Of a DNA stretch of 64,000 nt, positions 1 to 10,200 are shown piece by piece. This DNA comes from Pseudomonas canadensis. Lineage in GTDB: Bacteria; Pseudomonadota; Gammaproteobacteria; Pseudomonadales; Pseudomonadaceae. The notes beneath the pieces are model-generated. The model worked only from the letters and a program-made list of their open reading frames with translations, was not told the DNA's origin and searched no databases. Where the stretch lies: NCBI RefSeq assembly GCF_000503215.1, contig NZ_AYTD01000005.1, positions 62,001 through 126,000 on the forward strand, written 5' to 3'. Position 1 is the stretch's first letter. Every line of letters begins with the position of its first letter. Both the position numbers and the translations under genes were made by a program.

Positions 1-314
1 CGCAATCATCTGTGCAGCAGATCCAGCAAAGCGGGGAGTTGGTGAAGCTGGCGGTAAGCGATGCCCTGGAAACCGAAAGTGCCTTGGGCAGCATCGCAGT
101 GGCAGTGTCGCTGATCCAGCAGATGAACCAGCAGATTGCCGCGGCGGCCGAGGAGCAAAGTTCGGTGGCCGAAGAGATCAATCGCAGCGTCACCAGCATC
201 CGCGCCAGTGCCGATCAGTCGGCGCTGAGCATGCAAGGCAACGCCGCGTCGAGCATTCAACTGGCGCAGTTAGGCGCGGAACTCAAGGGCATGGTGGGGC
301 ACTTCCGCCTGTGA
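1..314 (+). CDS. Methyl-accepting chemotaxis protein, C-terminal end (partial)
   Basis: This is the last ~100 residues of a chemoreceptor whose start lies left of the window. The visible part is a continuous helical coiled coil. It has the segment IQQMNQQIAAAAEEQSSVAEEIN, typical of the descending helix of the MCP signalling domain, and ends at VGHFRL, a common Pseudomonas chemoreceptor terminus. Such receptors sit in the inner membrane and control CheA/CheW. The ligand-binding domain is outside the window, so the ligand cannot be named. There is no C-terminal pentapeptide for CheR/CheB tethering. Confidence 0.92.
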   Translation, partial: QSSVQQIQQSGELVKLAVSDALETESALGSIAVAVSLIQQMNQQIAAAAEEQSSVAEEINRSVTSIRASADQSALSMQGNAASSIQLAQLGAELKGMVGHFRL

Positions 315-350
315 TCGCCGCGCGTTGGCAACGACCACAGGGGAGGGTGG

Positions 351-1163
351 TCAGGCGTTGTTGGCGAGGAAGGTCAGCAGGGCTTCGTTGACGAAGTCCG
401 GGTTTTCCCTGGCGCTGATATGGCCGGCTTCGGGAATCAGGATCAGGCTGCAACCGATCAGGCCCGCCATCTCCTTGGACTCGGCGGGAGGGCGCGGTTT
501 GTCCTGCTCGCCGCACATCAGCAACGTGGTGTCGGCGTCCAGTCGCGGCAGTTGCTTCAGTACGTTTTCGCGACTGAAGATCAATCGACCCAAGGGCACG
601 ATGCTCTGCAACAGACGTTCTTTCGAGTAACCCTGCAGTTGCCGGCGGAAATCCTGGTACAGCGCTGATTCGCGGTCGATACCCGGACGGAAGAAGATCG
701 GCGCGACCACATCCAGCAACGGCTCGGGGATGGCACCGGCGTCTTCAATCATCTTGAACAGCGAGAAGTAATACTGGCGCGTGGCCTCGGGCTCGGCGCC
801 CAGGTAGGTGTCCATCAGCACCAAGCTGTTGATCCGCTCGGGCGCCAGCAGTGCCAGGCGTGCGCCCCACATCCCGCCGACCGAGAGCCCCACCAGGTTG
901 ATCGCTGGGATATCCAGCTGGTCGAGCAGGGCCAGGGCTTGGCGCGCGAGGTCGTCCAGGGAATGGGTTTGCGCGGGCAATGCACCGGATTCACCATGGC
1001 CCCACAGCTCGGGCACGATCACACGGTATTGTTGCGACAGCGCTTCGATCTGCGGCGCCCACATGTCGGCGTCCCACAGGTAGCTTGAGCCCAGCAGTAC
1101 GACCGGGCCGGTGCCCTGGTCCAAGTAGTGCAGCGGTTGTCCATCAATGACGGCGACAGGCAT
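351..1163 (-). CDS. Alpha/beta-fold hydrolase
   Basis: This 270-residue cytoplasmic protein has the classic alpha/beta hydrolase layout. An early strand motif VVLLGSSYLW precedes the oxyanion region. The nucleophile elbow GLSVGG carries the catalytic Ser near residue 95. The acid is in MCGEQDKPRP near residue 220, and the histidine in PEAGHIS near residue 247. No signal peptide is present. The family resembles 3-oxoadipate enol-lactone hydrolases and carboxylesterases, but no aromatic-degradation genes are nearby, so the substrate is unknown. It is transcribed toward the chemoreceptor gene and stands alone. The ATG start opens directly with MPVAVIDGQPLHY, the expected first strand. Confidence 0.85.
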   Translation of the reverse strand: MPVAVIDGQPLHYLDQGTGPVVLLGSSYLWDADMWAPQIEALSQQYRVIVPELWGHGESGALPAQTHSLDDLARQALALLDQLDIPAINLVGLSVGGMWGARLALLAPERINSLVLMDTYLGAEPEATRQYYFSLFKMIEDAGAIPEPLLDVVAPIFFRPGIDRESALYQDFRRQLQGYSKERLLQSIVPLGRLIFSRENVLKQLPRLDADTTLLMCGEQDKPRPPAESKEMAGLIGCSLILIPEAGHISARENPDFVNEALLTFLANNA

Positions 1164-1282
1164 AACAGGCCTCTGACTTCACGGAGTAAGGGGCACTTTT
1201 TTACGCTAGTCGGGGGCGGGGGGATAGATGCAAAGTGATGGCATCTTGTGAAGCGGTAGGTTGTTTGTACAGACCTGGTCTT

Positions 1283-1414
1283 GTAGTGAGCGGGCTTGCC
1301 CCGCACTGGGCTGCGTAGCAGCCCCAATAAAAACCCCTCGTTCTGGCAGACAGATCGGGGGGTTAGGTTTTAGGGCCGCTGCGCAGCCCAGCGCGGAGCA
1401 AGCCCGCTCACCAC
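1283..1414. repeat. REP pair (REPIN), ~130 bp inverted repeat
   Basis: Two ~43-nt arms face each other. The left arm, gtagtgagcgggcttgcccc, continues into gctgcgtagcagcccc. The right arm is the imperfect reverse complement and ends agcaagcccgctcaccac. The pair can fold into one long hairpin with a short central spacer. This is the normal form of Pseudomonas REPINs, mobilised by RAYT transposases elsewhere in the genome. It fills the gap between the hydrolase and the membrane protein gene. Confidence 0.8.
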
Positions 1415-1437
1415 AGGCCCGCCCAACTACCGCGCAA

Positions 1438-2208
1438 TCAGTCGTAGATGACTTTCTTCTTCCACTCGGCGTCGGCATCCACCACTTTGAGGCCTTCGGT
1501 CAGTTCGTTGACCTCGTCTTCGGCGGGCTTGCTGTTGGTCAGCACCGTGGAGTTGGCGCGGGCAAGCTGGGCTTCCAGTTGTTGCAGCTGTGCGCTGTAG
1601 ATCACTGGCTCCGGCTGTTTACGCAGGTATTGCACGCCACGCTCGAACGCCAGGCGTGCCTGGCCCGGCTGGCCTTGTTGCAAGGCGTGCTGGCCGAGGT
1701 TGTTGAAGAACTCGATGTGCAGCAACACCAGGATATGGCGGATTTCCCGGATCCAGTGCTTGGCCTCGTTGGCCGGCAGGAAACCGTCCTGGGCGGCGCG
1801 TGTGACCTGGCCGTGCAGGGCTTCGAGCAGGAAGCGCACATCCTTTGCCTTGGCTTCGGTCTGGATCGGCGCGGGCGGATTGTTCACCGGGATCGATTCG
1901 CCTTGGGCCACCAGCGTATTCAGCTCGGCGATGCGAGCCTTGAGCGGTGCGCTGCCTTTGTTGAGGTTCAACAGGCGCTGGTTGACGTTGAGTTCCAGGC
2001 GGGTCATCAACAGTTTGAGCGCCGGGGTCATCAACTGGCCGGGGAAGGTCTCGGTGATTTCACCGCAGCGACGCAGGCGATCGTTAAGCTCGATCTCGGT
2101 GCGCTTCTTTTCCAGCTTGTTGTTTTCCACCACGTGGTTCATGTAGCCAATGGCGATCAGTATTACGATCCCGGCTATTACCAGCAGGGTGATCATGAGT
2201 GGTGTCAC
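1438..2208 (-). CDS. Conserved one-pass membrane protein, function unknown
   Basis: About 256 residues. The N-terminus is a single hydrophobic helix (MITLLVIAGIVILIAIGYM), followed by a mostly helical cytoplasmic or periplasmic part rich in Glu, Arg and Leu (residues ~30-240). That part includes a region around 160-215 that looks TPR-like (EFFNNLGQHALQQGQPGQA). I chose the GTG at 2208 because GAGG at 2217-2220 lies 8 nt upstream; an ATG four codons later is the alternative. An upstream extension to 2337 has no ribosome site. I do not recognise the family. It is probably single-gene, with the tRNA cluster behind it. Confidence 0.7.
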   Translation of the reverse strand: MTPLMITLLVIAGIVILIAIGYMNHVVENNKLEKKRTEIELNDRLRRCGEITETFPGQLMTPALKLLMTRLELNVNQRLLNLNKGSAPLKARIAELNTLVAQGESIPVNNPPAPIQTEAKAKDVRFLLEALHGQVTRAAQDGFLPANEAKHWIREIRHILVLLHIEFFNNLGQHALQQGQPGQARLAFERGVQYLRKQPEPVIYSAQLQQLEAQLARANSTVLTNSKPAEDEVNELTEGLKVVDADAEWKKKVIYD

Positions 2209-2478
2209 CGGTGTGACCTCTTTATAGGGTTTACAGTGGAGTGTAGTGACTGGGCCATCCGGCGGATAGGACTGATCGACCAGTTGCCCGGGTAGTTTGC
2301 TTCTATATATAGATAGGCGCTCCCTGCATGGATGCACATTGCCATCATTTGCTGGAGCGAACTATAGCGTCTTGTCGGGCGCCAGAATATAGGCGTCAAA
2401 GCCCGGACACGCACAATTCGCCTTCAGGCCCTGAAAGCAGGTCGAAGTCATTGATTTTAATAAATTTATCCTTGGGGG

Positions 2479-2507
2479 TTGACGACCTTTCAATCCATCC
2501 ATAGAAT
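2479..2507 (+). promoter_or_regulatory. Sigma70 promoter of the tRNA-Glu/Gly cluster
   Basis: TTGACG (2479-2484) and TAGAAT (2502-2507) are separated by 17 bp and followed by the GC-rich discriminator gcgcgcc. This is the classic stable-RNA promoter that responds to the stringent response. The rest of 2209-2570 contains no gene I can support. Confidence 0.8.
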
Positions 2508-2570
2508 GCGCGCCACTTAACGCGTAAAGCACACAGCGAAACGCAGCTAAGTAGTGAATGTTGTACGTGT

Positions 2571-2646
2571 GTCCCCTTCGTCTAGTGGCCTAGGACACCG
2601 CCCTTTCACGGCGGTAACAGGGGTTCGAGTCCCCTAGGGGACGCCA
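2571..2646 (+). tRNA. tRNA-Glu (UUC), copy 1
   Basis: 76 nt with encoded CCA. The acceptor stem GTCCCCT pairs with AGGGGAC, the anticodon loop reads cTTTCAc (anticodon UUC), and the T loop is GTTCGAGTC. First tRNA of the six-gene cluster. Confidence 0.97.
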
Positions 2647-2650
2647 ATAT

Positions 2651-2726
<76 letters not shown>

Positions 2727-2830
2727 AGTTTAAGCAGTGTGGCTCTCGGGCGGCACTGAGTGAAACCAGGGCATGATCTTCGGATCTAACCTCTGGACAC
2801 TGAAATACACACCATGTGTTTCAGTTGTGT

Positions 2831-2906
2831 GTCCCCTTCGTCTAGTGGCCTAGGACACCGCCCTTTCACGGCGGTAACAGGGGTTCGAGTCCCCTAGGGG
2901 ACGCCA
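2831..2906 (+). tRNA. tRNA-Glu (UUC), copy 2
   Basis: Identical in sequence to the copy at 2571, with encoded CCA and anticodon UUC. Confidence 0.97.
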
Positions 2907-2909
2907 TTT

Positions 2910-2985
<76 letters not shown>

Positions 2986-3088
2986 ATTTAAGCAGTGTGG
3001 CCTTCGGGCGGCACTGAGTGAAACCAGGGCATGATCTTCGGATCTAACCTCTGGACACTGAAACACACACCATGTGCTTCAGTTGTGT

Positions 3089-3164
3089 GTCCCCTTCGTC
3101 TAGTGGCCTAGGACACCGCCCTTTCACGGCGGTAACAGGGGTTCGAGTCCCCTAGGGGACGCCA
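3089..3164 (+). tRNA. tRNA-Glu (UUC), copy 3
   Basis: Identical in sequence to the other two tRNA-Glu copies. Confidence 0.97.
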
Positions 3165-3167
3165 TTT

Positions 3168-3243
<76 letters not shown>

Positions 3244-3290
3244 AATATCGATCTACAGAGTTCCATGGAAGTCTGTAGGTTATTGAAAAT

Positions 3291-3311
3291 AGACGCTTAG
3301 GCGTCTTTTTT
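3291..3311 (+). terminator. Rho-independent terminator of the tRNA cluster
   Basis: AGACGC-TTAG-GCGTCT is followed by a run of Ts. This ends the six-tRNA transcript. Confidence 0.88.
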
Positions 3312-3639
3312 CGTTCCAGTGCGATCAGCCGAGAACCATCGGTATCTCGACGTTTTCAGTCCAGAAATGAGTCCATGAAATCCGAATGGTCGCGATAGCG
3401 TTTGTCGCTGGAGAGGAGCGTTTGCGGGTACGGGCATCTTTCCCTGAATCCTATTCAGGAACTCGTACTATGGCACCTTCCACGCGCAGCGGTTCGCCAG
3501 TTCAAGGCGACCGGCAAACACTAAACCCTCGGTGATATGGGTCGACAGCTCGGCATTTCCCCCACGCATATATAGCGTCCCACGGACACTTGATCCTCCT
3601 AGACTGGTTTTTTCACCGCCCCGTCTCAAGGAGAAGCCG
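3312..3639. other. Non-coding gap before the accessory block
   Basis: No gene, RNA or integrase remnant is recognisable here. A frame upstream of 3640 stays open but has no ribosome site. Base composition is already lower in GC than the core genes. A direct repeat of the tRNA-Gly 3' end was looked for at the far side of the block (12.42 kb) and not seen. Confidence 0.5.
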
Positions 3640-5633
3640 ATGTCCGAGAACAATCCACTTTTGCAGCGGTATGACTTACCACCATTCTCTGCCATACGAG
3701 CAGAGCATTTGATACCGGCTGTCCAGGCGATCATTGCTGAAAGTCGTGTCATGACCACAGAGATCATTGCCAGTCAGAAATCCTTCCCAACATGGGACGA
3801 TCTCGTGCTCGCCGTAGATGAGTTGGAAGCACGCCTGGACGGCACCCTCACTATCCTCCAGCTACTGGGTTCCACCCGCATAGCGCCAGTCTGGCAGGAA
3901 GCAATTACGCGCTGTCAGGAGCTGGCAGAGCAGTACAAGAGTGAGCAGGCACAGAACAGCGAGCTGTATCAGCTGTATCGGCGGCTCGCCGATAGCCCGA
4001 TTGCTGCGCTGTTCAATGAAGAGCGTAAACGTGCACTGCATAAAATCTTGCGCAAGTACCACTTGGCCGGCCTTGATCTGTCGTCCGAGCAGCAGTTGCA
4101 ACTGACAAGCCTGAACATGGAAATCAGCAAGTTTCAGTTCGAGTTTCTGGCACGGCTGGAGGATTCGAACACGGCATGGAGCAAGCACATCGAAGACAGA
4201 TCGTTGTTGATCGGTTTGCCGAACGCTGTGCTGGCACGCATGGAGGTCGCGGCTCAAGCAGCAGGTTTGACGGGTTGGTTGCTGACCCTTTCAACTCAAT
4301 CCTATCGCGACATTGTGAACTATGCGGACAACCGGGACCTGCGTCGGGAAATGATGGCTGCTTACTACAGCCGTGCTTCTGGCACAGGTCCTGATGACCT
4401 GATTACCAACAACGAACGGGTGTTGACGGTACTGCTTGATGATCGCCATAAAAAAGCGCAGCTCTTGGGTTATTCCAACTTTGCCCAACTGGCGGTGGCG
4501 GATCAGATGGCGGACACGACCGAGCAGGTCGTCGACTTTTTACATCACCAGATCGAGTTGTCGCGAAGCCTGTTTGCCCAAGATGCGGAGCAGGTTGAGA
4601 GCTTCGCTGCACAGCATGGAATTACGGATGTGAAGCCTTGGGACATTCATTATTTCGCTGAAAAAATTCGCCAGGACGTGGCAGGCATTTCCCAAGAGGC
4701 ATTTCGCAACTACTTCCCCTTGGAGACGGTGTTGCAACGATTGTGCGCCTTCACAAAAACGCTGTTCGGTGTTGATCTGATCGAACACGCGGCTGCCGAT
4801 ACCTGGCATGAGGATGTGCGGGTATTTGAACTCAGAGAGTATGCGGAGCCGATCGGATATTTGTTCATTAACCCCTATCGCCGACAAGAAGCAGCGGGAT
4901 TTGGTGATGCTTCAGGTTTACGTAACCGGCGGATCACCGCCGAAGGCAGGCCACGAAGCCCCTTGGTGGTGCTGAACAGCCGGTTGCAGCCCCCCACCGA
5001 GACCCAACCCTGCTTGCTTGATCATTTGCAACTAAGGGTCTTGTTGCACGAGTTTGGCCATTGTCTGCAGCACTGTTAACCGCCGCACCGTATCGGGCGA
5101 TATCAGGCATCGGTCAATTGAGCCATGACTCTTCGGAGTTCGTCAGCCAGGTTCTGGAACAGTTTTGCTTCAAACAGTCGTTCCTGATTTGGCTATCAGG
5201 GCATTTCCAGACTGGACAACCCCTGCCTGACGATATCGCCTATAGGGTGAAGCGATTTGTCCATACTCAAACCAGTTGGGAAACGGCCTCTCTCTTGCTC
5301 GCCGGGCTCGTCGACTTCGAGTTGCACCGGACTTACGGCGACGGTCGAACACCTCATGATGTCTTCACCAGTGTCAATGCAGAAGTCGGGCTCTTGCAGT
5401 GGCCTGGTGATACCCGTCCAGTCAACAGTTTCGAACCGTTGGGGAGTGACTATGGGGCCAGAACTTATTCCTACAAGTGGTCGGGTGTACTCGCCAGGCA
5501 GGCGTTTGAACGTTTTGAGCGCGAGGGGCTGTTCAACCCTACTACCGGCAAGGCATTCCGTGATGCGTTCATCACCCAGGGTGATACCCGACCACTGATG
5601 ACGTCACTTGAGCTTTTTCTCGGTCGCTCATAG
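3640..5633 (+). pseudogene. M3-family oligopeptidase (PrlC/oligopeptidase A-like), broken by a frameshift
   Basis: The ATG at 3640 follows AAGGAG. The frame encodes 479 residues similar to oligopeptidase A and stops right after the zinc site HEFGH (residues 470-474) at a TAA at 5077-5079. The next frame continues the same protein: LLT follows the zinc site, then SSEFVSQ, whose Glu (codon 5136-5138) fits the third zinc ligand, then SGHFQTGQPLP and the terminal lobe ending at 5633. Together they give ~664 residues, close to the usual 680. One missing base near 5073 explains the break. No slippery heptamer is visible, so this looks like a recent mutation or a read error and not programmed shifting. 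The enzyme would degrade cytoplasmic peptides. It is the first gene of the accessory block. Confidence 0.85.
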
Positions 5634-5714
5634 AACGAGTCCAGTCTGTCCCATCAATTGGACGTGTCGAGTCAATTTGGCATTTACCACTGCTGCCATT
5701 CTCCGAGACCTATT

Positions 5715-7223
5715 ATGTTATATCGGCATTTCATCCCCTTTTTATTACTTGCTTTGTATTGTGTTACCGGTCAAATCCATGCCAGAGATTTGACTGAAGG
5801 AATGACTGATCAAACCTCATCCGTGGCATTGCTTAACCACGACCAGCGTTACTCGCTATGGTCTGGCATCGGTCATTTGAAAAACGCCATCGGCCAAACC
5901 TGCAATGCGATATTACTGGATACCCGAAACCGTCAGGATAATGCCGTCGGCCCAGCCTATGTGCTGACCAGTGGGCACTGCGTGTTCTTTAGCTACGGCA
6001 CGGCATATATCAACCAAACCATTGAAGCGAGTATCACCTTCAGATACTTCCACGATACACCTGCACAGCACCGGACTTTCCGGGTTAAAACTGCCCATTG
6101 GAGCAGCATGGTCGGCACCGATTTGGCGGTTCTTGAACTTGATACGCCGCTGACCACACTCATCTCAGAGGGAATCATGCCACTCAAGCTCGCGACTCAT
6201 CGCCATTCAGGCGAGCGTGAAGTGATCAATGTGGGATCCCCGATTGGGTTTCGACAGAACGGGCTGCGCATGAGCGTCTGCAAAGAAACGGGGGTAGACA
6301 GTTTTGTCGAACATCCTGGCGTATTTCCTGGTGCGATAAAAAACCGTTGTCGAGATCTTCAGTCCGGAAGTTCCGGAAGCCCGATGTTGGATCGCAGTAC
6401 CAATGAAGTGACAGGCATTGTCAGCAAAGTAGCAGCGGTCATTAAAAACGACGTCCTTAACAACTGCCAAAACAACTCGGCGTGCGAAGCGGCCAAGTTC
6501 AACTACAGCTATCCAGCCAATGACCTGCATCATTGTTTTGTTGATGGTCAATTCTTGAACAATACGGTGGATTGTCAGCTGAAAGCCGTCGAGATCATCA
6601 TTGAAGAACCGTGGAAACTGAATCCTTATGTGCATAAGCAGCAGGACGTGCTTGGACGAAACGTCCGGCCCACCTGGAATATCAGATTCTCGCTCCAAAA
6701 TGCTTACTATCGATTCAAGGCAGTACATGACGTTAAGGAATGTAGGTTTCCCAACGATTATCACAGCGCGATAGCGTCAACCGATGGCTATATCAATCAA
6801 GAGATCGGGCCGGCGCTAGGGGCTCATGTGTTGTGCATTGTAGGGATAGATAGCCAGAACGAAGCCCTGACGCCTGCCTTGCTCCACAATGTATTCACGC
6901 ACTCCGTGTTCTTGACCGCTCCAGCGCCGACACCTCGGATCAACCTGAGTTACAGCATCGATTGGGACAACCAACACACAGATTTCACGCACCACTACTT
7001 CTATATGGACGCTTCGAATGGCGCTTCTTGCCAAGACATCGACGATGTCCGTTATGCACTTTCCACCGGCAGTTCTACCTATCGGGTATCTCAGCTACCC
7101 ATCACGTTGTGCAGCTATGCACGCAACCTTGCGGGCCAACCATCCGCCGTACGTACGGATGTGATCGAAAGATCAATGTTTTTCCCGCCCATACAAGCGA
7201 AGAAGCCATCGCCACGACTGTAA
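5715..7223 (+). CDS. Secreted trypsin-like serine protease with extra C-terminal domain
   Basis: 502 residues from the ATG at 5715, which gives a clean Sec signal peptide (MLYRHFIPFLLLALYCVTG, cleavage near QIHA). The chymotrypsin-fold triad is visible: His88 in LTSGHC, Asp136 in GTDLAVLEL and Ser222 in SGSSGSPML. The protease part spans ~35-270. Residues ~290-500 form a Cys-containing, probably beta-rich domain I cannot assign. The gene begins 81 bp after the M3 frame and ends 12 bp before the giant toxin-like gene, so the three are probably one transcript. Local GC is low (about 35% around the start codon). A role in processing the neighbouring large protein or attacking external proteins is inference. 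Confidence 0.85.
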   Translation: MLYRHFIPFLLLALYCVTGQIHARDLTEGMTDQTSSVALLNHDQRYSLWSGIGHLKNAIGQTCNAILLDTRNRQDNAVGPAYVLTSGHCVFFSYGTAYINQTIEASITFRYFHDTPAQHRTFRVKTAHWSSMVGTDLAVLELDTPLTTLISEGIMPLKLATHRHSGEREVINVGSPIGFRQNGLRMSVCKETGVDSFVEHPGVFPGAIKNRCRDLQSGSSGSPMLDRSTNEVTGIVSKVAAVIKNDVLNNCQNNSACEAAKFNYSYPANDLHHCFVDGQFLNNTVDCQLKAVEIIIEEPWKLNPYVHKQQDVLGRNVRPTWNIRFSLQNAYYRFKAVHDVKECRFPNDYHSAIASTDGYINQEIGPALGAHVLCIVGIDSQNEALTPALLHNVFTHSVFLTAPAPTPRINLSYSIDWDNQHTDFTHHYFYMDASNGASCQDIDDVRYALSTGSSTYRVSQLPITLCSYARNLAGQPSAVRTDVIERSMFFPPIQAKKPSPRL

Positions 7224-7235
7224 TAAGGCCTCATC

Positions 7236-10200
7236 ATGGAAGATAACCCTCCCTATTTTTTCACCGAAACACTTGCAGTAAGAGAACAACTGACGGAGCG
7301 CCAGCGCGCGCGAGCGTTCACCCTTGAGGATCTCGACTGGCTCGACGCGGTGTATTCCGCCACCCACGCTGCGCGCATGGCGCACGAACCACCCATGCAA
7401 GTTGAAAGCCTTCATTTGACCACGCCCGGAAAACCGTCAATCGAACTCGCCGGTGCGTTCATGATGAGACCTGCGCCCGGTGGTGGCGCGTTCCTCTACA
7501 CACCGTGCCGGGGCCTGGAAAGATTCGATAGCGTTGCCAGCGTAAAATCGACAATGAGTACCTGGTTGGAGGTATCCGAACAACGAGAAGCGTTGTTTCG
7601 TTACCTGTCTCTCTCTCAGCGAGCGGCGTTGAGCACCAACGAAACACTCACGCTCACCACTGTATCCGTAGCCGGCGCCGTTTTTGAAGAACAACAGCGC
7701 GCACTCCAAAATAACCTGCGCAACAATGCTCAGGGCATGCTTGAGGAGCTGTACTCAGCGCCAAGTTTGACGTCAATGCTGGAACAGGCGATCAATACGG
7801 CTCTGGCTGCACACTTTCCGGGCTTGAATCAACGCGATACACGCGTGAGCTGCCACATAGCCGAGACATCCCAAACCACAACTCGCTCATTGAGCGAAAC
7901 CGTGCTTGCCTACTTCGTCGACAACAGTTGGCCTGCAGGCGAAACCCGGCAATACAGTAACCTTGGCAGAGCCCCCGACCCTCAGCAGTCAAACCGTGCG
8001 GCGGACGATCAGTTGCATTGGGAGAGGTCTGTACAAACGCTGGCCCAAGGGTTGATGGAGCAAATAAAAACCCAGCTTTCACTATTTTGGCAGGCGGCGA
8101 GCCGAGCAGGGCCCTCGCGCCTGGATTACTTTGCGGCGGCCATGAGCGACAGGTTCCGGGTCAGCCTGCTTGATCAGCAGCAACAGGCGAATATTTCCAC
8201 GGACCAAAGTCTTGAAATCCAGACACGCCTGCTGACCTCCGATGCACTCTCTTCTGACAGTGCCAGCGCCCTGCGCGTCGAAAAAGTACTGTTGGGCGAA
8301 TCAGATGTCTCCTTTGTTGAACTGGCCGGCGCCCTCATGATCCGTCCAATAGAAAGCGAGACAGATGCACAGGCCATTCTTTATACCCCCAGTGAAGGCG
8401 TACTGGCGGACCCTGATGTGGAAGAGTTGAAAACCCGTCTTCAGGAGAGAGTGAACTCACCGAAGCAGCCTGACGACTGGAAGAACTACCTGTCTCGACC
8501 GCAACGTTATTTCGATATCAGCTTCAGTACCTCAACGGTCATTACGAGCCCTCTCACAGGAGCGGTGTTCCCGGGCCTGATGCGTACGGTCATCGAAAAA
8601 CAGGCTCAGAACCTGGAGTATGGCCTGGAAATGTACCGTCAGAGCAAAGGCACCATGGACATCGACGCGCTGATTGACCATCTGCTTGATGTTCGCGCGA
8701 TGATTGATCCAGCGTTACGGGGATTGGATGCCAAAGGACGTTGGAGCACTCAGTTGGCGGCGTCCTGGTACCCCTCTGCTGACCTTCCGCAAGAAGGGCA
8801 GTCAGCCCTGCAAACGGTTCGCACGGAACTGCGAGAACTCGAAAGTCTGCATACCGAACTGGAGGGCAGACTGGCAACTCGCCCGACTCTCTACCGTTCC
8901 GCCATCGCACAACTCAATTCTGAACTCTCCAGCACAGAAGAAGCCTTTCGCGATGCCGCGAATATTTTTATAAATACCTACAGCAGTCCTCCCGGTGATA
9001 CCGAACGTCGTACACCGGTATCGTCGGTCAATATGGTCGACCATTTTCTGGCACGGTTCTGCGGGGAGTCGGAGGTCCTCACGCCTTCGCCCAACAGCGG
9101 ATTCTTTTCAGTAGCCTCCGAGGGTGTTGCTAAAAAGGTGCCCGATCTGGAATTACCCGCCTTCAACACAATCATCGAAACCTCGCTGAAAGGCTTTAAA
9201 GGCCACCTGCGTCTGGTGGACCAACGGGTTCCCGACCTGCGGCTTCTGCTCGAGAAGGCGATGACCATTGGATTGAAGGCGGAAGCAAAGCTCAGGGTCC
9301 TGGACAATTCACTACGGCCCAGCGACCGGGCAATCATCCTGACGGTCCTTGACAGTTACAAACGTGATACGCGACGTAGCATGAACGCTTTCCGACCCGA
9401 TGCCTTGTCACTGACGCTGACGACTGCCGAGCGGGACGTCAGCGCCGCATTGAGCAACTGTTTTGTGCTAACCGAACGAGGGGGGCAAGATCCCGAATAT
9501 TCCGGCAAAACCATTCTTTGGAGCCCAGCGCTGGGGTTGGAGGTTTTCAGTTCATTGGCCGCCCTCAGAACCACGTTGAACCAGCGCTTGCTTGAGCCCG
9601 AAGAACGCATTGCACTGCTGGAAAACCTCCCTCGGTCCGAACGCCTCCTGCATCAGGTCTATACCGTTGGGTCTTTCGAGTTGATCGAAGACGGCTTGGT
9701 CGCATACCTGCACCGGCACTACGAGCAGCAAAGAAAAGCCGAGATCACTCACCTGCTTAGCCCGAAGCTACCCGCCCAATACCTGCAGGACATTTGGCAG
9801 GTCCAAATAACGCAGACACTCGCGCCGACTAACGTGGAGCGCTCTACGGCCATCGCCCAGGCACTGATCCTGCGGCACTCATTACCTGAATGGGTGGCCA
9901 ACGCTCCCGTAGCGGACCAGCAACTACAGGTTGAACTGCTGGAGCAGTATCGAAACAGCGTGGAAGCGGACAAAGACTACCTTCATGGTATCGACTCACT
10001 GGCCGATTTCACGCGCAACAAACTGTCAACGTTGTTACGCACGCTCGACAACCAGAGCCGCGTCACCCCCGATCAGATTGAAGTCACCGTCCCTGCACAC
10101 AGGAGCGCTGTCGAGAAGTCGTTGACCCTGGTCGATTATGCGACGAGCCATCGAGATGAATGGGGAACTGAGGCACCGCGCTTTACTTCGACGGGGTCAG

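Noticed and set aside
333..352. Hairpin gaccac/gtggtc after the chemoreceptor stop as a terminator
   Set aside because: The stem is only 6 bp with no T run, and it overlaps the hydrolase stop codon.
5047..5080. Programmed -1 frameshift in the M3 peptidase gene
   Set aside because: No X XXY YYZ slippery heptamer or clear downstream stem-loop at the break; mutation or sequence error is simpler.
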